From assembly GCF_963678635.1 (NCBI RefSeq), contig NC_087067.1, forward strand, positions 14,333,018-14,397,017: a DNA stretch of 64,000 bases. The letters run 5' to 3'. Shown here piece after piece: positions 55,870-64,000 of the stretch; positions within the stretch are counted from its first letter, which is position 1; each line of letters begins with the position of its first letter. Under the pieces are notes generated by a model. That model saw only the letters and a list, made by a program, of their open reading frames with translations. It did no database searches and was not told the origin of the DNA. This DNA is from Symsagittifera roscoffensis. Lineage: Eukaryota; Xenacoelomorpha; Acoela; Convolutidae. The position numbers and the translations under genes were made by a program.

Positions 55870-56851
55870 TTTCATTTATTAAAGAAAATATTTTGCATGC
55901 GAAGTTTATTATATTTATATATTAAATAGCTGAGCCTTTGTGACACAAGAGACCTTTTGTTGCAAATGTAGAGTCATAAAACAATTTAGGATAAAGAATA
56001 GAAATTGCGAAGCTTCAATGAAAAAAACTATGAGAAATGAATGATAAAAAACTTAGTTTTTGTTTAAGATTTATCAAAAAAAATGTTTGCCAGAATTTTG
56101 TGGGCGTTAAATAAATGATAAATTTCTACGTTTTGTAACAAAGTCAAAAATTAAGCCTCAATTGTTCTTCGTTTGGCATCATGACAAAGCAAATTCAAAG
56201 CCATTGTGGCTTTTGCACTGAAAAAGATTTCTTTCCATTTTTCTCTCAGCAGGTCAAAATCTGTAAAATATGAAGTTTTTTTGCTGAAATCTTTCATGTA
56301 CCTTTTTATTTGATAAAAAATTATACTGAAAATACATGAAAATCAACGGAAAACTACTTTTTTCGAACATCAATTTTTTAGAAAAACGTTTTATGTCAAA
56401 AATAACGTATGTAAATCACTACAGCGTGTATTTCAATGGCACAATGTCATACAAGTTTTTTGGGATGTATTCACTTTTTGCAAACTGGTTTGTTGTTTGC
56501 TTTGCGAGACTTCTCAGCATTCAATTATTTTGCAATTGTATTCCTAGATAAATCTATGATCAGATATGCGGACCAAAAACTGTCTATACTTTCATCAATT
56601 CTGTGTCAACTTCTGATACAAGATTGAAGCGGGTTTTCATTATTTTAGCCAATACTTATCTGCAAAAGTGTTTGAAGCATTTGTCAGAAAAATTTTGAAA
56701 GTAACAATAATTTAAAGTAAACTGCAAAATTCAAATCTTATTACAAAACAAACTGATAAGATGAGACATAACAGACCCATTTCTTGTTTTGAAGCTACAT
56801 ATCAACATTATCCGGGGATGTTTGAAAATTTGATTCTCGATTGCATAATAT

Positions 56852-56861
56852 TTAATATAAT
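56852..56861 (-). CDS. Candidate terminal exon of minus-strand gene (3 codons and stop)
   Basis: A strong acceptor TTATCTTTCAG on the minus strand precedes 56861. Joined in phase 2 to the donor at 56919/56918 it adds Arg-Leu-Tyr and TAA. The very short coding part makes this join the weakest of the gene. Confidence 0.3.
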
Positions 56862-56918
56862 CTGAAAGATAAACGATTCCAAATTCAGTTATGTTCAAAT
56901 ATTATTAGAAAAACTGAC

Positions 56919-57105
56919 CTTAACAAAAAAACTTGATCGTCGTATCTGACCAATGCTTCCACAGTCCTTATAATTTGCATAGCATTTTTGATGTTTCTCG
57001 AATTGATCGCAAAATCCATCTGGACTAGAGACAGTTCTCTTTTTTTGTTATTGCCAAAAATGCCTAAACTGTCAAAAATGTCTTTTTCTATTCTGGTCTC
57101 CGTTT
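56919..57105 (-). CDS. Exon of unknown minus-strand gene (187 bases)
   Basis: Bounded by an acceptor ATCAATTTACCAG| and a donor AAG|GTCAGT on the minus strand. Phase 1 in, phase 2 out. It reads RIEKDIFDSLGIFGNNKKRE then MDFAINSRNIKNAMQIIRTV, helical and charged. The frame has no stop across the exon although flanking DNA is stop-rich. It joins in phase to 58006. Family not recognised. Confidence 0.5.
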
Positions 57106-58005
57106 CTGGTAAATTGATGTAACCATTTCCCAGGTTTTTGTGTTCATTTATTTTTTTTAAAATAATTAGCGGTTGAAATCATGAAAACCTTCTATAAACC
57201 TTAAAAACTCAGCATTTTGATTCAAAATTTTTCATTTTGTGTACACTTGTTGTGGTATTATTTGGCATATTGAGTTCGAGTAACATTGGCTCATAACAAC
57301 TCTAACAATCGAAATGATAATAATTGATAAAATTAATAGTCCTCCAGTCGTGGTGCTTCTCGTATTTTTATATGAACATTTTGCTACTCCCGCAAAAAGA
57401 ACAAAATTTGCAAATTATTAGTTTTTGCAGTTATCATTTTTTCAAATTTTTAAGTGTTCATCCAAATGTAGGTTTTTTGGTTCCTATGGGTTGGAACAAT
57501 ATCGTTGCTGTTGTGTCACTGTAAAAAGATTATCAAGTAGTTTTGATTATGCCAACTAATTGCAGCTTTGATCTGAATTATCTAGCGCTTACTGCTCGTA
57601 TTGATTGCGACCAGTTTCTCTCAGTTTCTCCCTGTCAACAAAGTGATTTATAGTTTCTCATTTTGATAAAAATTGTTTGAATCTGCAGATATTTTTCGAG
57701 TCTTGAGCTAGCCAAAAAACTCATAAGGAAAAAATACTTCGACTCGAAAAAACTTCGACACTCTAAAGCTTTAAAAGTGATGCTATAGCCAAAAACTCCA
57801 TAATGTCAAACAAAATCAACATCACCAAAAACGGAAGAATTGAAATTGTTTGCTTTTTTGATTAAGTTTGACTCAAATAAGTTTGTAAGGGATTATTTTT
57901 GACTCAAACCAACTTTAAGTCATAATTACTACTGTTATGGTTTTTTTTAAAAAAAACATAGTGCTTGGTTATCAAATTATCCTCTAATTTTAGTTTGGAG
58001 TCAAC

Positions 58006-58150
58006 CAGTTAGTTTTGCAAGTTCCAAAAATTGGTTCAATATGTTAACTTCAAAGCAATCGTTTTTGTATTCACGTTTGTTTCGGTAATAGTTCTTGCAC
58101 GGTTCATTGAGTTCATCAATGAGTTTTTCATTTTCTTTGATTGTTTTTTT
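58006..58150 (-). CDS. Exon of unknown minus-strand gene (145 bases)
   Basis: On the minus strand, acceptor GTTCTAG|, then phase 0 to a donor ACTG|GTTGAC (phase 1). It reads TIKENEKLIDELNEPCKNYY then DCFEVNILNQFLELAKLT, a helical, possibly coiled-coil segment. The next exon starts with AA, completing GAA. The upstream partner needs a phase-0 donor, which I could not assign. Confidence 0.45.
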
Positions 58151-58629
58151 CTAGAACTCAAAATTTCTGGTTTTGTTTTAAACTTACATTTCTGAGCCAA
58201 AAATTTAAGGTTGCCCACAGACTCAACGATCAGATCATTGTTTTAAAATGTAAATCATTGTTTTGCTACAATCTGTCTTTAATTATCAATCTGTTTTTAA
58301 TCAGGGTAGGATTATCCTGTCCAGGTTGTAGTTTGCATCCTTTTTTATTTTTTTTTGTTAGAACGCAACTGAGTTCGAAAGCAAAATTTTCTAGTTGATT
58401 GAAAAGCTGATACCTTCAGAAATAAGAACATTCACAGTTTTTTTTTCATTTTCTATATAGATTCTTAGAGTAACAATGTCTTAATTGATCCTTCTTTCTG
58501 AGAATTTGTTCGTTGGCAAATTCTGGCTGGGTTTTTAAATATAGACACCAAAATTATTCAATTAAGTTGACAATTTTGTTCGTAGGGCTGATATGATGGT
58601 TCAAGACTAAAATATTAAAACTTCCAGTG

Positions 58630-59028
58630 TTAATTTAAGCTAGTTTTTCTGCATGTGCTTATTCTAAACCATGGCGTTTTTTCGGACAATTGTGTTTTTT
58701 CAAATGGCAATAAAACGAACGTTATTGGGGTGTTGCCCAGATTTTGACAAATGGTTTGTATCTTATAAAAGTTTTCGGCATTGAGATCGTTGAACTCGTT
58801 CGTGTACATGTCTATTGAACAGAAAAGACAAAAATGACCTTTGTTATGTTCCTTGTCTCCACTTATTAAGAGACAAGTAACTGAAAGGTTTCTCTGTGAA
58901 GATACAGGTAAAATATATTCGAAACAACTTATTCGCATGTTTTTGAGCAATGCAGCGAAAATTTTAAAGTTTGTTTTCAATTCCGATCTCCACTTTGTCT
59001 TGTGACGTTTCTGGTTGCTTTGCTCCAT
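58630..59028 (-). CDS. Hypothetical protein or first exon, up to 132 codons
   Basis: ATG at 59028 to TAA at 58630. The first 120 codons are protein-like: LKTNFKIFAALLKNMRISCF, LPVSSQRNLSVTCLLISGDK, FCLFCSIDMYTNEFNDLNAE, NLGNTPITFVLLPFEK. A possible donor (ATG|GTTTAG near 58667) and acceptor (TATTTTAG at about 58609) would define a 60-base intron, so the last dozen codons may not be used. It lies on the same strand as the exons at 58150-56852 and may be the start of that gene. No recognised domain. Confidence 0.42.
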   Translation of the reverse strand: MEQSNQKRHKTKWRSELKTNFKIFAALLKNMRISCFEYILPVSSQRNLSVTCLLISGDKEHNKGHFCLFCSIDMYTNEFNDLNAENFYKIQTICQNLGNTPITFVLLPFEKTQLSEKTPWFRISTCRKTSLN

Positions 59029-60340
59029 GTTAAATTTTTCTGTTTACATTGAACTGACATCAAGTCAATTTTAGTACACATCAAAAAAATCTTCGCAAAT
59101 AAGGTTTAATTTCATGAATTTTGAAGTATTGATTACTTTTAGCTTCAACTTTTCAAAGCAATTTTAACTTTGCAGCAGAATCCAGCTTGTTGAATCATTA
59201 AAATTTTCAGTTGATTACATGTGTATCTAAGTTGAAAATTTGAAATTTAAAATCTTATGACTCCCGCTTTCTATCTTCATATCCACTAGTTACAGTTGAG
59301 AACTCATTTCTAACTTTAGCTCTTCTCTATCTCTCCTTCTTCCTCCACAATCTGGTTCAAATCTGCCACTGTATCATTAGGGTTACGAATTTATCACGAA
59401 TTGAATGTGCGTAAGGAAAAAATGGTGGTTTACACATATATTATTTTTGCTTATTCATAATTATGTCCGAACTTGAAATCTTCCTGACTTTGCTTGCAGA
59501 CGCATATAAACAAACGCATTTGAGTAATCAATCAATATTACAATGTTTAAAGATTATTTCCACCCATTTAAGTAAAAATAGTTGAAATAAACAAAATTAA
59601 CTGGGTGCCGACCTAGTAGCCAAATACAGCTATTGGTGCTAAAATTTAACTAAGGCAATGAGAAAATATCAAAGAATTTTCCCGAAAATTTTCAAGTTTT
59701 GAAGGTGCTGGGGATGAGGCTCGGAGACCCGTTAGTTTACTGACAGTGTAATTTAAGCATCCAACGCAGTTTTTAAATTGTCTTTTTTGACATCTTAAGC
59801 TAAACTTCTAAAAAGTTTTGCTTCAATAAGTTTGATGAGTACTTAAAAAGAAAAATTCGGCTTAATTGAATTTTAAAGAAAATTTTTGACTTTGTTCGAA
59901 TAAAAAAAATCAACTCAAATTGAAATACTACTAAGCATTTTCTTATGTATTTTGGTTTAACATGGGAAAAGGCCAACCGAGGCTCTAGTTATTTCCACTG
60001 CGTGGTCGGAATAACAAACACCTCAAGAGCTCGGCAAAAACTTTCAAAACAACCAAGCATAATGGTCAACTTAAATGGTAAAATTGTTGAACTTACCATG
60101 TGATGCAGAGATTGAATTTAACCAATAAGTGTTTGAAAAAATGATTAGTTTTTTCTTAGACTTTGATAAAATATCTAATCCAATAGACAAAGAATATAGA
60201 AAAGCAAATTGATATTTTTATGTGGTGAAGAAACGATCACCAACGAAAATCATCAAAATAACTGATTCAGATTATCCAGAAAAATTAAGTTGTGACCAAA
60301 GCTAAGTTACTAGAAGCTAAAGAGTATTAGATGTCGGAGG
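59029..60340. other. No gene seen
   Basis: AT-rich intergenic sequence without convincing coding or structured features. If the ATG at 59028 is a true start, its promoter should lie here. Confidence 0.4.
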
Positions 60341-60344
60341 TTGG

Positions 60345-60690
60345 TTTTGACGGGGGGGGGGGGTTTAGTTCAGGTGGGGTAGGGCGGTGGTTCAGGTGGA
60401 GGGTTCATGTTAGGAGGAGGGTGTTTCAGGTGGACGGGGTGGCGCTAGTTAATGTGAGGGGGGATTTAGATGGGAGGGGGCGGTGTTTCACGTGGGAAGA
60501 GTAGTTCAAGTGTGTGGGGCGAGTTTTTGCGTGCAGGCGGGGATGTTCAGGTGTGTGTGGGGGAAGGGGTTTGGCTCAGGTGGGGATGGGGCGTTGTTCA
60601 GGTCAGGGGGAGGGTGGTTCATTTGGGGAGGGGATAGGTGTTGTGTTCGGTCAGGTGGGGCGGGAAAGAGCTTATGGAATGGTTTTGCAG
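60345..60690. repeat. G-rich minisatellite
   Basis: Degenerate TTCAGGTGGGG(A)GGG-type units repeated many times, starting with a run of about 11 G. It resembles the complement of the C-rich satellite at 16282-16560 in style. Open readings on both strands here are composition artefacts. Several GGG blocks make quadruplex formation likely. Confidence 0.8.
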
Positions 60691-60889
60691 TTTGTGATAG
60701 TTTAAGTTTAAAAATGGAGAAGGCCGTGCACTCGCTCTGCAAAATTTTTGTACATAATGCAGAGATTGTTGCAAAACTTTGCTCGACGCGAAACAAAATA
60801 AAAGTAAAAAGAAATCCATTTTATGTGATTTTATCTTTATTTTCTAATCCATTGAATTGGATTTCAAATAAATTATGAAGCATTATGTT

Positions 60890-61318
60890 CAGGGGTGGAT
60901 CTAGGATTTTCTCGAAGGGGAGGGGCGGATTTTCAAAAAATTTTCCAAAATTTTGACGACCTTTTTTTTTTTAGGTCGACCAAATCAAATTGATTTTTCG
61001 AGCTCTCCCAAAGCACTGTTTTGCCCGTATATTGGCGAAATTTTGTGCACCGCAGGCAAATTTTTGAAAAACAGACGTTTTTGGGCACTTTTTGAAAAAT
61101 TTTGACAAGAAAAATGCGTTTTTTTTGGCGCGCGCTCCCCCTCAAAGTTAGTACATATTGGCGCCAAATAGAAAAACTTTAGGGTCGGTCGGCCAAAAAT
61201 GAATTTCTGAAAAAGTATCAAAGGGGGAACCCTTTGGGTCGGCAGTGGGTCGAATCCCTGAGAGAGAAGGAAACGTCCGACACCCCCCCCCCCCCCCGCC
61301 CCCCTAAATCCGCCCCTG
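60890..61318. mobile_element. hAT-type MITE with perfect 8-bp target duplication
   Basis: Ends CAGGGGTGGATCTAGG and, inverted, CAGGGGCGGATTTAGG. It is flanked on both sides by ATTATGTT (60882-60889 and 61319-61326), an 8-bp duplication diagnostic of hAT-type transposition. It is 429 bp with no transposase. An internal run of C lies near the right end (61282-61305). A fragment of the same family is at 10215-10345. Confidence 0.92.
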
Positions 61319-62222
61319 ATTATGTTTTTGCTGAGAAAAGGGATTTAAATCCATTTTTAGTCCAATTTTGTTATCTGACCGTAACATGGTTATCAATTTT
61401 ATTGAAAATATTTTAGATCCGGATAATTCATTATAATAGTTTTTTCTCATTTTTTTAAAATGCAGGTCCGCACATTGTGGGATCCTGAATGAAAAAACGA
61501 GAGAGTAATAAGAAATGAAACTTTCATAACCTAAATAAATTGTAAAGTTTCATAATTAAAATTCATCAAGAGACACGAAATGTTTCGGAAAAAGCTTGCT
61601 AGTGTTCAGCGGCGCAAAACTTGCCAATTTCAGGCCACTGGTATATGGTAATAACCCACATAAACTTACTTTGATTTCGGTTTTTTGCACAAATTCCTCG
61701 CCAAATGTGAACTCGTTAGGGTCTTAGACAAACTTGTAACTTTTCTATCTTTCGGTTATCTACCAATCGAATATACACTGCGTTATTTCAGTCAAAAATG
61801 ATTTTTACTTCATCAAAAAGCAAACCAATCGAATAATACTAGTTTTCGTTTCAGCGTAATTTACATTACAGGCTTGACCTATGTATGCGTTTAGGAAAGA
61901 ATTTAAAAATTTGATACATTTTTTAAAATATTTTACCTAAAGATTACAATGAATCGCAAACACAACTGTTCACAGAAAAAAGTTAAAACATAAAACCAGT
62001 AGTCGGACAATACAATCGCTCTAAATCGAACCTGTGGTCAAGCCTAACAAAAAAAGTACAATTAGATTTCGGCGTCCTGCTACCCGACGAATTAAATAAG
62101 AAAGCTTTATACATTATCAGCAATTTGAAAAAACGCAAATTCATCCACAGCAAAAAAAGAATGAAATACTACTGCCGACATAACTATCAATATCATGCAA
62201 AGACACCTATCAAATAATGGAC

Positions 62223-62435
62223 CAACAAAAAATTTCACGCGAAAAAGTTTCAATTGTTCTGTGAAACAAATCATATAAAACGACTGTGCACACCAGAAGA
62301 TGATCACCAAGGCGGTAGATATTCTTTCTACCACACCTATATCTACCCCCTGGTGATCATCTACTGGTATGAACAGACCTTTTATATGATTTATTTCACA
62401 GAATAATTAAAAATTTCTCGTGTAAAATTTATTTT
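62223..62435. repeat. Inverted repeat, about 95-bp arms with short loop
   Basis: The left arm holds ATTGTTCTGTGAAACAAATC then ATATAAAA and GATGATCACCAAGGCGGTAG. The right arm holds the complements CTACCCCCTGGTGATCATC and TTTTATATGATTTATTTCAC then AGAATAATT. The loop is about 16 bases. The two arms match at roughly 80-85%. As RNA it would make a long hairpin. Confidence 0.75.
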
Positions 62436-62642
62436 GTTATGAAAACTGACTTTTTAATCATTATTTTTTATCATAAACTGACCAAGAATGCTGCTGCAAA
62501 AAGTTTTCCGCTATGCTATGGTGTAAAAAAATAACAAAAGTTAACACTTTTAAAATTTTAAGCTGGATTGATATTATATTGGCTAGTAAAATAGCGCCAT
62601 TTGGACGGATTTTTTTTGTGGGTTCCACTCAATTTGGTGCTA

Positions 62643-63003
62643 GGGATTTTAGCAGACCGGTATTTTAGCAGACTCAGAACAATTAGAAAGTGTGATAGCT
62701 AAGTTCAAACGCGGCATTGGCGATTAACGACCGCTTGCTCCGCTGCGCTTCAATTCAAGATGAGTGTTATTGTGCGCGTAAATCTTTGTTTTGCCGCTAA
62801 TTTAGAATGTTGTGTTTATGAAGTTGATAGTTTTGTTGACAAGTCGTGAGATAATTGACTTAAATGGGGAAGCTTCGCCCCAGACTGAGTGTCTCTTTGA
62901 GTCTGTCAACCAATTATCCATCACTTCATTATGTTGGTCTGCTAAAAGACTCATTTTTCAAGGTGTATGCCAAAAGGTTGGTCTGCTAAACGATCGGTCC
63001 CCA
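62643..63003. mobile_element. MITE-like unit with repeated TTTTAGCAGAC inverted ends
   Basis: The left side has GGATTTTAGCAGACC and GGTATTTTAGCAGACTC. The right side has the inverse, GGTCTGCTAAAAGACTC and GGTCTGCTAAACGATCGG. The interior (62700-62780) is notably GC-richer than its surroundings. No clear target duplication. Confidence 0.5.
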
Positions 63004-63191
63004 CTTAATTTGTTGCTTTTGTGTGGTTACAGTTCAAAGCATAATGTTGTGAAGAATATACTACTATTGATGCTTTACTGATACGTCTTAGTCTTTTTTT
63101 TATAGCAGTAGTTCCAATTCTGTCAAAAAGCTTGGCGTCATTGCCTGGAACCTATTTTTTAAACGAGCTTAAACCTTGATAAATTCCCAAA

Positions 63192-63402
63192 ATTTGAACC
63201 GACAGACAAAATTACTTTGATAGGAGCACCCTGCCATATTTGAACCGTTCTGCATGCAAGTTTGAATTCTTAAGTGATCTTGAGGTATGTTTCCTTTCTG
63301 ATTATTTAGCTTTTTTATTCAAATATGGTATAAAATGAGTAACTTGTCATTTTTTTTGTTTTTTTTTATTCCAAATTTTTGCAACTCTCTATAATTGTGT
63401 TC
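63192..63402. mobile_element. Mariner-like MITE, diverged copy
   Basis: The right end TTTTTGCAACTCTCTATA is the exact inverse of the family's left TIR (TATAGAGAGTTGCAAAAA). The left part (ACCGACAGACAAAATTA, CTGCATGCAAGTTTG, GATCTTGAGG) follows the order of copies A and B at 8924-9340 with many substitutions. Confidence 0.6.
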
Positions 63403-64000
63403 AATACACCCGGTTTGACCTCTATAGACCAAAAATACTAATAATACAATTCCATAAACTAAGTCAACGAAAAAGTATTGGTCATACAAATTTCATACTT
63501 TGTGCTAAAATTATGTCATCGAATTTTCAAAGTACTTTTTTTTATTGTTTTGGCATAAAATTCGGTGTATTGTACTAAATAAAAAACAAATTTCCCCAAA
63601 GTTTTTTGTTTTTTTTTTAACCGCAAATTGAACTTTGTACTCGAACAAACATTTTAAAAAATTTGCACGAAATTTTTTTTTGTGTATACCGTAGTCCTGG
63701 ATACACTAATAATGGATTTTTTTTTGCTTTTCGCTTAATAGATTTTTTCGCTTAATACTCCTTTTTCTTCTGTATGCATCTTTATGTATGCCTTGATCAA
63801 TGTCTGGCAATTTAAAAGTTCAAATTTAAAAAATACTCATCGTTGAAATTTTTTGCCAAATATTAAAAGTTTGGTACTTTCATTATATTATTTGTGTTCA
63901 AGCCGTTTCTAAGGCTTCTTCAAAGCGAGACGGACAAATCTTCGGTTACTCAAAACTTCAGTTAAATATTTTGTGAAATTAAAATATCAAAAATGAATTT
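63403..64000. other. No gene seen
   Basis: T-rich intergenic sequence with homopolymer runs. CTTAATAGATTTTTTCGCTT then AATACTCC near 63737-63763 is a small local repeat. Confidence 0.4.

Noticed and set aside
60483-60878. Gly-rich readings on plus and Pro/His-rich readings on minus
   Set aside because: Composition artefacts of the G-rich minisatellite.
62107-62334. Hydrophobic 75-codon minus-strand reading
   Set aside because: It lies across the arm of an inverted repeat in AT-rich DNA and has no supporting context.
1-64000. Bacterial or phage origin, operons or CRISPR array
   Set aside because: Spliced genes, LINE and LTR retroelements, MITEs and low coding density exclude a prokaryotic contig. 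No regularly spaced repeats of CRISPR type were seen.

Overview
This is a window of an AT-rich, repeat-laden animal genome, most likely an invertebrate. Three spliced genes can be partly reconstructed with phase-matched GT-AG junctions. One has a 28-kb intron. The mobile elements are animal types: a CR1-like LINE with an SGNH-type ORF1 and a 2A-like peptide, a Gypsy-like LTR element with an envelope-like gene, hAT-type and mariner-type short elements, and an intronless HSP70 pseudogene. Nothing in the window fixes the phylum. No rRNA, tRNA or CRISPR array is supported.

Layout. 1-3.3 kb: decayed retroelement sequence with a gag remnant. 4.1-6.3 kb: an intact single-exon gene fusing a NERD-like nuclease domain to an SF1 helicase. 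6.5-7.7 kb: three copies of a dispersed hairpin-ended repeat. 8.1-8.7 kb: an unknown 193-aa ORF. 8.9-10.2 kb: three mariner-like MITEs sharing long terminal inverted repeats. 9.4-39.7 kb: a host gene of unknown family on the + strand, with exons at 9.40-9.60, 10.77-11.13 and 39.25-39.68 kb. Its last intron holds the LINE (11.3-15.7 kb, minus strand) and the large LTR element (17.9-37.7 kb, minus strand). 40-46 kb: repeats, an exon-like ORF, a 460-bp inverted repeat, a second gag remnant and a small ORF ending in a perfect-looking cruciform. 47.2-49.2 kb: an HSP70 pseudogene interrupted and flanked by two copies of a GAGCGGTTT-rich palindromic element. 50.8-54.0 kb: a two-exon membrane-anchored FkbM-type methyltransferase. 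56.8-59.0 kb: a probable multi-exon minus-strand gene of unknown function. 60-63.4 kb: a G-rich minisatellite, an hAT-type MITE with a perfect 8-bp target duplication, a long inverted repeat and two more MITE-like units.

The LTR element is the main feature. It is about 19.8 kb, far above the usual 5-10 kb. Reading on the minus strand, the order is 5' LTR, candidate primer-binding site, 1.2-kb leader, a small basic ORF, a very long Asn-rich gag, protease, RT-RNase H, integrase with D,D35E spacing, a short hydrophobic ORF, a Ser/Thr/Pro-rich ORF, an envelope-like ORF, a second Ser/Thr/Pro-rich ORF overlapping env by ATGA, then the 3' LTR. The two Ser/Thr/Pro-rich ORFs match no family I recognise. 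Gag, pol, env and the accessory ORFs carry frame changes and in-frame stops, so this copy looks non-functional, unless some breaks are assembly errors at A-runs. The two LTRs are clearly diverged, and a third LTR fragment abutting the element resembles the distal LTR more than its neighbour does.
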